DNA of 64,000 nucleotides from Alcanivorax sp. 24. GTDB taxonomy: Bacteria > Pseudomonadota > Gammaproteobacteria > Pseudomonadales > Alcanivoracaceae. Shown one piece after another: positions 55,931 through 64,000 of the stretch. A model generated the notes under the pieces. It did not search any database. It saw nothing but the letters and a program-made list of their open reading frames with translations, and was not told where the DNA came from. The DNA lies in NCBI RefSeq assembly GCF_004360225.1, contig NZ_SNUA01000002.1, positions 460,962 to 524,961 of the forward strand, written 5' to 3'. Numbering within the stretch: the first letter of the stretch is position 1; every line of letters starts with the position of its first letter. A program made the position numbers and the translations under genes.

Positions 55931-57886
55931 GTGGCGGCGGAAATCGGACATCTCTCCCTGTGGGTGGCATTGGCGGCTTCTCTGGTGCTGGCGATCTTTC
56001 CTCTGATCGGCGTCCACCGTGGCGTATTGGCCTGGCAGCGCTATGCGCGGCCCTTGGCCTGGCTGCAATGGATGGCCATGACCGTGGCTATCCTGGCGTT
56101 GGGCTACAGCTTTTATATCAACGATTTTTCCATCACCTATGTGGCCAACCACAGCAATTCCGAATTGCCGCTGGGCTATCGCCTGTCCGCGATTTGGGGC
56201 GGGCACGAGGGCTCGCTGTTGTTGTGGGGCTGGATGCTGGCGGGCTGGACCGCGCTGGTCGGGTTGTTGAGCCGCACCGTGCCGCTGACCATGGTGGTGC
56301 GGGTGCTGTCGGTGATGGGCATGATCGCGGTGGGCTTCCTCGCCTTCATGCTGTTCACCTCCAATCCCTTCGACCGGGCCTTGCCCTGGTTTGTCATGGA
56401 CGGCGCTGATCTGAATCCGCTGCTGCAGGACCCTGGTCTGATCGTCCATCCGCCGATGCTGTACATGGGCTATGTGGGGTTCGCCGTGGCGTTCGGCTTC
56501 GCTGTCGCCGGCTTGCTGGAAGGCAACCTGGATCCGGCCTGGGCGCGCTGGGCCCGTCCCTGGACCACGGTGGCCTGGTGTTTCCTCACCGTCGGTATCG
56601 CGCTGGGGTCCTGGTGGGCGTACTACGAATTGGGTTGGGGCGGCTGGTGGTTCTGGGATCCGGTGGAAAACGCCTCATTGATGCCCTGGCTGGCCGGCAC
56701 CGCGTTGATCCATTCCCTGGCGGTGAGCGAGAAGCGCAACCTGTTCCGTGCCTGGACCGTATTATTGGCGATCGTCACTTTCTCACTGAGCTTGCTCGGC
56801 ACCTTCCTGGTCCGCTCCGGGGTGCTTACCTCGGTACACGCGTTCGCCAATGATCCCAGCCGTGGGGCTTTCATCCTCGCTTTCCTGGTGGTGGTGGCCG
56901 GCGGCGCGCTGACCTTGTTCGCTTTGCGCGCCGGCCGGTTGTCGGGGCAGGGCGGCTTCAGGGCGATGTCCCGGGAAAGTTTCCTGCTGGGCAACAACCT
57001 GGTTCTGTTGGCCGCCACTTTCGTGGTGCTGATGGGAACCCTGTTCCCCCTGCTCGGTGAGGCCATGGACATCAAGGTGTCGATCCGCAGCCCTTACTTC
57101 AACGCCTTCTTCGTGCCGCTGACCTTGCTGCTGATCCTGCTGCTGGTCCCCGGCATGATGAGCAATTGGAAACGTCAGGCCGGCAAGCCACTGGTGCGGC
57201 GCCTGCTGTGGTTGGCGCCGGCGGCCCTGATTGGCGGCTGGCTGGGCGCGCGGCTGCCCGGCGCGACGCCCTGGCCTGGCACGCTGGCGCTGATCCTGGC
57301 GCTGTTCCTGGTGCTTGCTCACCTGGATGACGTGGTGCGTCGTGCTCTGGCCTACAACCGGGGGCTGTTCGCTGGGCTGCGCAAACTGACCCGTTCCTAT
57401 ATAGGCATGGTGGTGGCCCATTGCGGGCTGGCGGTACTGGTGGCCGGGGTCACGGTGGTCAGCTTCCATGAGATCGAGAGGGATGTTCGCATGAGTCCTG
57501 GCGATGTGGCGGAAGTGGGTGGCTACCGTTTTGAATTCGAGAGCCTCAGCAGTCCCGTGGGACCGAATTATCAATCCCAGAAAGCCCATTTCCTGGTGAG
57601 CCGGGATGGCCGACCGGTGACCGAAATGAATCCGGAGAAACGCACCTATCGGGCTTCCGGCCAGGTGATGACGGAAGCGGCCATCGACGGCCGGTTGATG
57701 CGCGATCTGTATGTGGCGCTGGGCGACCCTCGCGGCGAGGACGCCTGGGCGGTGCGCATCTATCACAAACCGATGGTGCGCTGGATCTGGCTGGGCGCGC
57801 TGATCATGGCGCTGGGCGGCGCCCTGGCGCTGTCCGACCGACGTTACCGCAAACCCATGGGAGGAGTGGCTGGTGAACAGGCGTGA
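55931..57886 (+). CDS. ccmF: Cytochrome c maturation heme lyase subunit CcmF
   Basis: A 651-aa polytopic inner-membrane protein of the System I heme lyase, which attaches heme to apocytochrome c in the periplasm. The WWD heme-handling motif is WGGWWFWDPVENASLMPWLA near residue 240, with conserved His in IWGGHEGSLLLWGW and PGLIVHPPMLYMGYVGF. About 14 hydrophobic segments are visible. GTG at 55931 has AGGAGG at 55919-55924. It is the first gene of a ccmFGHI run; ccmA-E are not present here. Confidence 0.96.
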   Translation: MAAEIGHLSLWVALAASLVLAIFPLIGVHRGVLAWQRYARPLAWLQWMAMTVAILALGYSFYINDFSITYVANHSNSELPLGYRLSAIWGGHEGSLLLWGWMLAGWTALVGLLSRTVPLTMVVRVLSVMGMIAVGFLAFMLFTSNPFDRALPWFVMDGADLNPLLQDPGLIVHPPMLYMGYVGFAVAFGFAVAGLLEGNLDPAWARWARPWTTVAWCFLTVGIALGSWWAYYELGWGGWWFWDPVENASLMPWLAGTALIHSLAVSEKRNLFRAWTVLLAIVTFSLSLLGTFLVRSGVLTSVHAFANDPSRGAFILAFLVVVAGGALTLFALRAGRLSGQGGFRAMSRESFLLGNNLVLLAATFVVLMGTLFPLLGEAMDIKVSIRSPYFNAFFVPLTLLLILLLVPGMMSNWKRQAGKPLVRRLLWLAPAALIGGWLGARLPGATPWPGTLALILALFLVLAHLDDVVRRALAYNRGLFAGLRKLTRSYIGMVVAHCGLAVLVAGVTVVSFHEIERDVRMSPGDVAEVGGYRFEFESLSSPVGPNYQSQKAHFLVSRDGRPVTEMNPEKRTYRASGQVMTEAAIDGRLMRDLYVALGDPRGEDAWAVRIYHKPMVRWIWLGALIMALGGALALSDRRYRKPMGGVAGEQA

Positions 57887-58466
57887 TCGTGATGAGCCGC
57901 GCCGTCAGCGTGGTGTCAGTTTGTGGGTGTTCCTGCCGCTGGCGGCTTTTGTGGCCCTGGCGGTATTGCTGGCCAGCGGCCTCGGCCGTAACCCGGAAGA
58001 GCTGCCCTCGGAATTGGTGGGCAAGCCGCTGCCGGCGTTCCAACTGCCTTCCTTATTAGGTGAACGGACCCTCACGCCGGCCTCCCTGCGGGACCAGAAC
58101 TGGAAACTGCTGAACGTCTGGGCGACCTGGTGCCCGACCTGTTATGTGGAACACCCCTATCTGCTGGAATTGGCGGCCCGGGGCATTCCCATCATCGGGC
58201 TCAACTACAAGGACGAGACCGACGCGGCGCGGGACTATCTGGCCAATCTGGGCAACCCCTACAGTGAGGTGGTGGTGGATCATGACGGCCAGTTGGGACT
58301 CGACCTGGGCGTTTACGGCGCGCCGGAAACGTTCCTGCTGAATCCGGAAGGGCGGGTGGTGTTGCGGCACGCCGGTGACCTCAACCAGCGGGTCTGGGAA
58401 GAAAAATTCCAACCCCTTCTCGATCAGGCCAAGGCCGGGGAAAACAGAAGCGGGGGAGAAGACTAA
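57873..58466 (+). CDS. ccmG: Thiol:disulfide interchange protein CcmG/DsbE
   Basis: A 197-aa membrane-anchored thioredoxin-like protein that keeps apocytochrome c cysteines reduced. One N-terminal membrane segment (LWVFLPLAAFVALAVLLASG) leads to the active site WATWCPTCYVEHP near residue 85. The GVYGAPETFLLNPEG segment contains the cis-Pro. The start overlaps ccmF by 14 bp. Confidence 0.95.
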   Translation: MNRRDRDEPRRQRGVSLWVFLPLAAFVALAVLLASGLGRNPEELPSELVGKPLPAFQLPSLLGERTLTPASLRDQNWKLLNVWATWCPTCYVEHPYLLELAARGIPIIGLNYKDETDAARDYLANLGNPYSEVVVDHDGQLGLDLGVYGAPETFLLNPEGRVVLRHAGDLNQRVWEEKFQPLLDQAKAGENRSGGED

Positions 58467-58873
58467 TGCGCGTGTTGTTATTGCTCATGCTGGCGCTCTT
58501 GGGGCAGGGCGCCATGGCCGCCATTGATGTCTACCAGTTCGACACGGAAGAGCAGGAAAGCCGTTTCCGCGTGCTGACCGAGGAACTGCGCTGCCCCAAA
58601 TGTCAGAACCAGAGCATCGCCGACTCCGATGCCGGGATCGCGCAGGACATGCGCGAGCGGGTGGCGCGCATGATCCGGGAAGGGCATGACGACCAGGCCA
58701 TCGTTGACTATTTCGTTGACCGCTATGGTGACTTCGTCAGTTACCGGCCACCGGTGAACGCCCGGACACTGGTGCTGTGGCTGGGACCGGCGCTGCTGCT
58801 GCTGTTGGGCGGCGGCGCCATCGTGATATTGATCCGGCGGGCCAGCCGTCAGGTGGAGGATGAGGAGCAATGA
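58466..58873 (+). CDS. ccmH: Cytochrome c maturation protein CcmH
   Basis: A 135-aa protein with a signal sequence, the redox motif LRCPKCQNQSIADSD (LRCxxC) and a C-terminal membrane helix (LVLWLGPALLLLLGGGAIVIL). It is the short CcmH form, with CcmI as a separate gene. Start and stop overlap its neighbours, so the four genes form one operon. Confidence 0.95.
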   Translation: MRVLLLLMLALLGQGAMAAIDVYQFDTEEQESRFRVLTEELRCPKCQNQSIADSDAGIAQDMRERVARMIREGHDDQAIVDYFVDRYGDFVSYRPPVNARTLVLWLGPALLLLLGGGAIVILIRRASRQVEDEEQ

Positions 58874-59898
58874 CTTTCCTGCTTGCGGTGCTCGGCGCCG
58901 CCCTCCTGATCGCCCTGCTGTCCATGTTTTTGTTGTGGCGGCGGGAAACCCGCCGTGACGGCGACCAGGCTTCCTGGTCCGGTCTGGCGCTGCCGTTGCT
59001 GGTGGTGGTGCTGGGTGGGTTGGGGTATCTGACCTTGGGTTATCACCCGGAAACCGCTCAGTGGTTGAGCGACCGCCGTGAATTGAGTGACGCCGCCCGC
59101 CAGGTGATCCGGGGTCAGCCACCGGAAATCAGCGATGACAAGTTGAGCGCCGCCGCCTTTGCCCGGGTGTTGCAATCCGAGGTGGTCCGCGAGCATCAGA
59201 CCATGGACGGCTGGTATGCCCTGGGACTGCTGTACGATCAACTGGGAGCTCCGGCTCAGGCCGAACAGGCGGCGCGGCGAGCGTTGTTTCTCGAACCTGA
59301 CGACAGCGCTGCCCGTTTGCTGTTGGCACGGTCACTGATTCAGGCCAACGAAGGGCGCCTCACCGCCGCCGCCGAGGCGGAAATCCAGAAGGTGCTGGAG
59401 GCCTATCCGCGGCATGATGGGGCCTGGATGCTGCAAGCCATGGCGGCCAGTCGTGCCCGTCAATATGAACTGGCGCTGCGATCCTGGGAGGCGTTGCTTG
59501 CCCGTCACGGCGAAGGGGAGGCCGGCGATCTTCTGCGGCAAGGTAAAGCCAACACCGAGCGGCAATTGGCCAAAGCGCGGCAGTTGGACGATCTGAGCAT
59601 CACGGTCAACGCCGCTGATGTGCCCGCCGGCGGAACGCTGTTCGTATTCCTGCGTCAGGGAGAGCAGGGTGGCCAGCCATTGGCCGCTCGCCGGGTGCTG
59701 GTGGAGCGGTTTCCGGCCACCGTGGTGTTGCGCCGCGATGACTGGCTGCAGTCATACCCGGCGGACCTTTCCGATTTGCGTGCCGGTGCCCGCTATACCC
59801 CGGCGCCGGGTTCCAGCGTCGATGAGGCCGGGCTCAGGGTGGCGCCAGAACCGCTGCGTGGCTCGCCTCTGGAGGCGAAGCTGACGCTGGGACAGTAG
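58870..59898 (+). CDS. ccmI: Cytochrome c maturation protein CcmI
   Basis: A 342-aa protein that presents apocytochrome c to the heme lyase. It has two N-terminal membrane segments (FLLAVLGAALLIALLSMFLL and LALPLLVVVLGGLGYLTLGY), a periplasmic TPR region (WYALGLLYDQLGAPAQAEQA onward) and a C-terminal beta-rich domain. It overlaps ccmH by 4 bp and ends the operon before the terminator at 60093. Confidence 0.92.
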   Translation: MTFLLAVLGAALLIALLSMFLLWRRETRRDGDQASWSGLALPLLVVVLGGLGYLTLGYHPETAQWLSDRRELSDAARQVIRGQPPEISDDKLSAAAFARVLQSEVVREHQTMDGWYALGLLYDQLGAPAQAEQAARRALFLEPDDSAARLLLARSLIQANEGRLTAAAEAEIQKVLEAYPRHDGAWMLQAMAASRARQYELALRSWEALLARHGEGEAGDLLRQGKANTERQLAKARQLDDLSITVNAADVPAGGTLFVFLRQGEQGGQPLAARRVLVERFPATVVLRRDDWLQSYPADLSDLRAGARYTPAPGSSVDEAGLRVAPEPLRGSPLEAKLTLGQ

Positions 59899-60004
59899 TT
59901 GCTCGGACGTATCCAGGACTTGAGACGGAAGCGGCCTGTACAAAGGTCGCCCTTGTACGCCGCTGACCCGCACGGTAAAGTTCCCGACCTTTGACAGGCC
60001 ATGA

Positions 60005-60853
<849 letters not shown>

Positions 60854-60885
60854 CACACGCCCGCGAACCTCTCTCATGAGAGTGG

Positions 60886-60913
60886 AAAAAGGAGCCGCAC
60901 GGCTCCTTTTTTT
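60886..60913 (+). terminator. Bidirectional-type terminator after adk
   Basis: AAAAAGGAGCC and GGCTCCTTTTTTT form a stem with a GCAC loop and A/T tracts on both sides. Confidence 0.92.
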
Positions 60914-61018
60914 ATACCCGCCGTTCATGACGGTCACCCTTCGGGCGGCCGCAGTGCAACATTAAAAAATGGCTCCGGACCCTCTTTTTATGCCCCGCGG
61001 ATATCGGGCTTCTATCGC

Positions 61019-61055
61019 ACGAAGCCGCTGTGGGAAGCTGCCTTGGCAGCGAATC
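61019..61055. repeat. Half REP-like element (class A)
   Basis: GCTGTGGGAAGCTGCCTTGG followed by CAGCGAAT is one arm of the class A palindrome without its partner. Confidence 0.7.
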
Positions 61056-61583
61056 CGTTGTTCCATGACGATCGGCGGAACGGCCAGGCTGTGTTTATAA
61101 GGGCGCTTATCGGCGGCGTTCGCCAGATTAATCAACGCGGTTGTCGCATTTGCCTTTCCGGTTTCTTTGCTGTCGGTATCACGGTGATTCCGGTGGGGAT
61201 GTTGGTTTCTCTTTATTCCTCTCCACCTTCGAGTGCCCCCTTTGTTCCGTTCGCCGGCTCGCCAGTGCCACTGGCGGTAACACTTCGTTGCGTTCCGTAA
61301 AGCAAAGCGGACGCGTGTCGTCATCCGACAATCCGACGGCAAAATGAAATGCGAGCGGCGTGATATTCGATCCACCGCCGAAGCTGATTTTCGTTATTTT
61401 CAGCGGAGAAGTAATGCCAAGGGCAAGTGCTCCTTCCACCGCTGAAGAGCGATGGAAATCTTCTTTTGTTTTCTTTTTACGCGGTCGTGCGTCGATCTGA
61501 TTAAATAATGTACCAAGTGATTTTTTTTTATGCTATTTTCCGATTGTCGAAGTAAGTGACGTCATAGGATTAGGAGATCGATC

Positions 61584-62288
61584 ATGGCACAAGCAAAGAA
61601 AGTCGCAGCGCGGAAGAAAACAGCGACCCGTAAAAAGGCCGCTACCGCTAGCAAGGCACCGGCGGTTCCGAAGTCCGTAAGCAATGCGGAAGCGAAAGCC
61701 AAACTGCAGGAAAAAGCGGTCGGCCAGGCAGAGAAGAAAGTTGCCCAGGCGCAGATCAAACTGGATCGCCACAAGAAAAAAGTGGATACGGAGAACGGCA
61801 AGCTGGCCAAACTCCGCACCGATCTGGCCGCCAAGCGCGATAAGGTAAAAGCAAAAGCCACCGCCGCCGCCAAGCGCGCCGTCGACACCGCTCGTGGCAA
61901 ACTCAATACCCAACGTTTGAAGCTGCAGGACCTGCGCGGTGAAGCGAAACTGATTCGCGCGGAAATCCAGGCAGCCAAAAAAGTGGTGACTCGCGAGAAT
62001 AAAAAGCTGCGTACTGCTCAGCGCAATCTGACCAGCAAACTGCGTGAGTACCAACGCAAGCTGGCGAAGAAAGAGAAGGCCGAGCAGAAGAAAGCGGAGC
62101 AAAAAGCCAAGCGCGCGGCTCGCAAGACCGCCGCGAAAGGAACCACCGCTCGTAAGAAGACCACCACCCGGGCCAAAACCAAAAAGGCAGCGACCCGTAA
62201 GAGCGCCACTCGCAAGACTCCGGCGCGCAAGAAAGCCGCTCGTCGTGCTCCGGCCCGTAAGAAAGCCGCCACCGGCAGCGCAAGCTAA
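61584..62288 (+). CDS. AlgP/histone H1-like Lys-Ala-rich protein
   Basis: A 234-aa very basic protein. The N-terminal 30 residues and the C-terminal 70 are Lys/Arg/Ala/Thr repeats (ATRKSATRKTPARKKAARRA style) like eukaryotic histone H1 tails. The middle (about residues 35-165) is a long coiled coil of heptads. AlgP (AlgR3) of Pseudomonas has this kind of tail and was linked to algD transcription; a nucleoid-binding role is inferred. GGATTAGGAGATCGATC precedes the ATG. A long AT-richer leader lies upstream. Confidence 0.78.
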   Translation: MAQAKKVAARKKTATRKKAATASKAPAVPKSVSNAEAKAKLQEKAVGQAEKKVAQAQIKLDRHKKKVDTENGKLAKLRTDLAAKRDKVKAKATAAAKRAVDTARGKLNTQRLKLQDLRGEAKLIRAEIQAAKKVVTRENKKLRTAQRNLTSKLREYQRKLAKKEKAEQKKAEQKAKRAARKTAAKGTTARKKTTTRAKTKKAATRKSATRKTPARKKAARRAPARKKAATGSAS

Positions 62289-62520
62289 GTCCCTTCGATC
62301 ACTCCGGCCCCGTCTCAATGACGGGGACCGGAGCTCCCTTCCGAGCCTGATCTCTCCATAATCCGATCTCCGTTCCGGAACCGGCTGCAACCGGAGCCGG
62401 GGCGAACAGGCGGCGAAATGCCGGCCAGAATCGCTCCAAACGCACGCCCACGAATCCGAGACGTTTGCCGCGCTGTTTTTGCACTATTCTTGTGCAATAA
62501 TTAGGGCAAATAAACGTGTT

Positions 62521-62539
62521 GATAATAATTCGCATTAGG
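62521..62539. promoter_or_regulatory. Candidate Fur box upstream of bfd
   Basis: GATAATAATTCGCATTAGG resembles the Fur consensus (GATAATGATAATCATTATC) in its first half and centre. It lies about 40 bp before the bfd start. Confidence 0.6.
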
Positions 62540-62577
62540 GTTAACCTGCTTTCCAGAGATTGAGGAGTAGGTGTGGT

Positions 62578-62814
62578 ATGTACGTTTGTCTCTGCAACGG
62601 CATCACTGACGGTCATATACGGGAAGCGGCCATGAATGGTTGCGACAGCCTGCGTGATCTTCGTCGGGAACTTGGGGTTGGCAGTCAGTGTGCCAAATGT
62701 GCCCGCCACGCCCGTCAGGTACTGCGTGATACCCGTAGCGCGGTAGCGGCGACCTCCGTCTCTGTTTCCTCCGATCAGTCGGTTGCGGTGCAATATTGGC
62801 CGCAGCCGGCTTGA
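62578..62814 (+). CDS. bfd: Bacterioferritin-associated ferredoxin Bfd
   Basis: A 78-aa 2Fe-2S protein that reduces the ferric core of bacterioferritin and so releases iron. The four ligand Cys are in MYVCLCNGIT (Cys4 and Cys6) and GSQCAKCARHA (Cys38 and Cys41), the usual C-x-C-x31-C-x2-C pattern. TGAGGAG precedes ATG 62578. A Fur-like site lies upstream and bfr follows, so iron starvation should induce it. Confidence 0.93.
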   Translation: MYVCLCNGITDGHIREAAMNGCDSLRDLRRELGVGSQCAKCARHARQVLRDTRSAVAATSVSVSSDQSVAVQYWPQPA

Positions 62815-62838
62815 TCTCATGAGCAAGGTCGGCAAAGA

Positions 62839-62857
62839 CTGATTCTCATTTGTATAA
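62839..62857. promoter_or_regulatory. Candidate Fur box upstream of bfr
   Basis: CTGATTCTCATTTGTATAA contains the complement of AATGAGAATCA, the well-conserved half of many Fur boxes. It is about 100 bp before the bfr start. Confidence 0.55.
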
Positions 62858-62955
62858 CTACTTGTATTTATTGGAATTTTTTTCGATATCCCTTGCCCGT
62901 GCCGGGCTATTGCTGAACAATATTGGCACCCCAAATACCGGCACGGAGACCACCC

Positions 62956-63435
62956 ATGAAAGGCGACAAGAAGGTTATCGAGCACCTGAACCGGGCGCTG
63001 GGTAATGAGCTGATTGCGATTAACCAGTATTTTCTGCACGCCAAAATGTACAAGGATTGGGGACTTCACGCTCTGTATGAGAAGGAGTACCACGAGTCCA
63101 TTGATGAGATGAAACACGCGGACTGGCTCATCGAGCGCATTTTGTTCCTGGAAGGGGTGCCGAACCTGCAGGATCTGGGCAAGTTGATGATTGGTGAAAA
63201 CACCAAGGAAATGCTCTCCTGCGATCTCAAGCTGGAGCATCTGGCGGTACCGGATCTGCGTGAAGCCATGGCGTATTGCGAGTCGGTGCAGGATTATGTC
63301 AGCCGGGATCTGTTCCGCCGTATCCTGGAAAGCGAGGAAGAACATATTGACTGGCTGGAAACGCAACTGGGCCTGATCGACAAGGTGGGTCTGGAAAACT
63401 ACCTGCAGAAACAAATGGAAACCGCGGAAGACTGA
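62956..63435 (+). CDS. bfr: Bacterioferritin
   Basis: A 159-aa four-helix-bundle iron store that assembles as a 24-mer with heme between subunits. Ferroxidase ligands are visible: Glu in [10 protein letters not shown], Glu and His in [17 protein letters not shown] (with Met52 as heme ligand) and Glu and His in [14 protein letters not shown]. The ATG at 62956 gives the standard length; no strong Shine-Dalgarno is seen. It pairs functionally with bfd. Confidence 0.95.
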   Translation: MKGDKKVIEHLNRALGNELIAINQYFLHAKMYKDWGLHALYEKEYHESIDEMKHADWLIERILFLEGVPNLQDLGKLMIGENTKEMLSCDLKLEHLAVPDLREAMAYCESVQDYVSRDLFRRILESEEEHIDWLETQLGLIDKVGLENYLQKQMETAED

Positions 63436-63461
63436 TCGCGCAACTTTTAAGCGCTCTTCCC

Positions 63462-63490
63462 TTGACTCTCAAAAGGGCTTTGGGAATAAT
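63462..63490 (+). promoter_or_regulatory. Promoter of tRNA-Arg
   Basis: TTGACT (63462-63467), a 17-bp spacer and AATAAT (63485-63490) form a good sigma-70 promoter 40 bp before the tRNA. Confidence 0.75.
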
Positions 63491-63530
63491 GCGCAGCCTC
63501 TTGAGGCGACACGCTTCAAGCACGATCAAA

Positions 63531-63607
63531 GCGCTGGTAGCTCAGTTGGATAGAGCATCTGGCTACGAACCAGAAGGTCGGGGGTTCGAATCCTCCCCAG
63601 CGCGCCA
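63531..63607 (+). tRNA. tRNA-Arg (anticodon ACG)
   Basis: A 77-nt tRNA including an encoded CCA. Acceptor arms GCGCTGG and CCAGCGC pair; the D-arm has AGCTCAGTTGGATAGAGC; the anticodon stem TCTGG/CCAGA encloses CTACGAA, giving ACG (read as ICG after deamination); the T-loop is TTCGAAT. A terminator follows. Confidence 0.96.
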
Positions 63608-63608
63608 T

Positions 63609-63650
63609 ACAAACGAAAACGGCTCCCTTTAGGGGGCCGTTTTTGTTTGT
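63609..63650 (+). terminator. Terminator after tRNA-Arg
   Basis: A long near-palindrome: AAAACGGCTCCC and GGGGGCCGTTTTT with A/T-rich flanks (ACAAAC and GTTTGT also pair). It should act in both directions. Confidence 0.9.
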
Positions 63651-63775
63651 ATCGTACCGCGGGAGTTATTCAGCAGAACCCCCCGGTTCGACCAGCCCGG
63701 CTTGCCGGGCGCAGGGCGTCATCGCTTGCGATGACGGGGCGCAGCCCCGAGCCGCCATGGCGGCGAGCCTATCCT

Positions 63776-63875
63776 CCCCGCACCACGCCTCCCCGCACCA
63801 CGCCTCCCCGCACCACGCCTCTTCGCTTACACGCACCACGCTGGCACGCTACACGCGATTCGCTGCTAAAGCAGC
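63776..63875. repeat. 15-bp tandem repeat and REP/class C fragments
   Basis: Three perfect copies of CCCCGCACCACGCCT occupy 63776-63820, followed by ACACGCACCACGCTGGCACG-type class C sequence and a partial class A arm (ATTCGCTGCTAAAGCAGCTT, about 63858-63877). From the tRNA terminator to the window end I see no supported gene. Confidence 0.75.
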
Positions 63876-64000
63876 TTGTATGTTGGCGTGGCAAGTCGAT
63901 AGTAGGCAGAGAGACTTGTCGGGGTGGCGGGACCTAGGCAGCTTCTGACCCCTTCGGGTACAGACCGTGGGAGAAATGACCCCACCCCGCACCTACAAGC

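Larger units (their letters stand above)
60854..61583. other. adk-algP intergenic region
   Basis: The 730 bp hold the adk terminator, a half REP element at 61019-61055 and an AT-richer leader for the AlgP-like gene with a TATGCTAT candidate -10 near 61530. GCCAGTGCCACTGGC near 61261-61275 forms a small hairpin. Open frames here are short and unconvincing. Confidence 0.5.

Noticed and set aside
61043..61347. Short frames of 60-90 codons in the adk-algP gap.
   Set aside because: Composition is leader-like, the frames begin in or next to a REP arm, and none has a convincing start or family pattern.

Overview
The window is a high-GC gammaproteobacterial chromosome segment. Gene content and order (fadBA, rpoE-mucABCD-lepAB-rnc-era-recO, barA-cysM-rlmD-relA-mazG, fabAB, an AlgP-like protein) resemble the Pseudomonas/Oceanospirillales side of the class. 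An Alcanivorax-type (Alcanivoracaceae) bacterium is my best guess from this content; no rRNA or species marker is present to prove it.

Layout. 1-4.7 kb: hypothetical gene, YbiT-type ABC-F ATPase, pirin, SRPBCC protein, a small membrane protein and a transposase scrap. 4.8-13.2 kb: accessory island with an AbiE-type toxin-antitoxin pair whose toxin gene is split by a 266-bp MITE, an HTH-nucleotidyltransferase/HEPN pair, a NERD-helicase, an AT-rich unknown gene, an ImmA/IrrE peptidase and a ParDE pair. Two decayed copies of the fadA 3' end lie inside it, next to the intact fadA at 13.3 kb. 13.3-27.6 kb: fadBA, recJ, prfB (with its programmed frameshift), lysS, a TetR regulator, ung, an acyl-CoA hydrolase/hydratase, a nitronate monooxygenase-like flavoprotein and ygfZ. 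27.7-40.0 kb: sdhE-ygfX, nadB, the sigma-E envelope-stress operon (rpoE, mucA, mucB, mucC, mucD), then lepA-lepB-DUF4845-rnc-era-recO. 40.2-50.8 kb: pdxJ, barA/gacS, cysM, a PolB-like exonuclease, rlmD, relA and mazG. 51-59.9 kb: two tandem porins, fabAB and ccmFGHI. 60-64 kb: adk, an AlgP/histone H1-like gene, bfd, bfr and tRNA-Arg(ACG).

Intergenic DNA is unusually repeat-rich. I distinguish (A) REP-like palindromes built on TTCGCTGCCAAGGCAGCTTC-type arms; (B) four ~200-bp nested palindromes that wrap a REP-like core in outer arms containing CTGACAGTTGATAGTGGAC, and whose outer arms supply the stop codon of every gene that ends at them (six of six); and (C) ACACGCA/GTGTTGCGTG arrays, often as inverted pairs. 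The most unusual signals are the MITE-split AbiE toxin, the serial fadA 3'-end remnants that delimit cargo modules, and the nested palindromes, two of which flank a pdxJ that lies inverted relative to the usual recO-pdxJ order.
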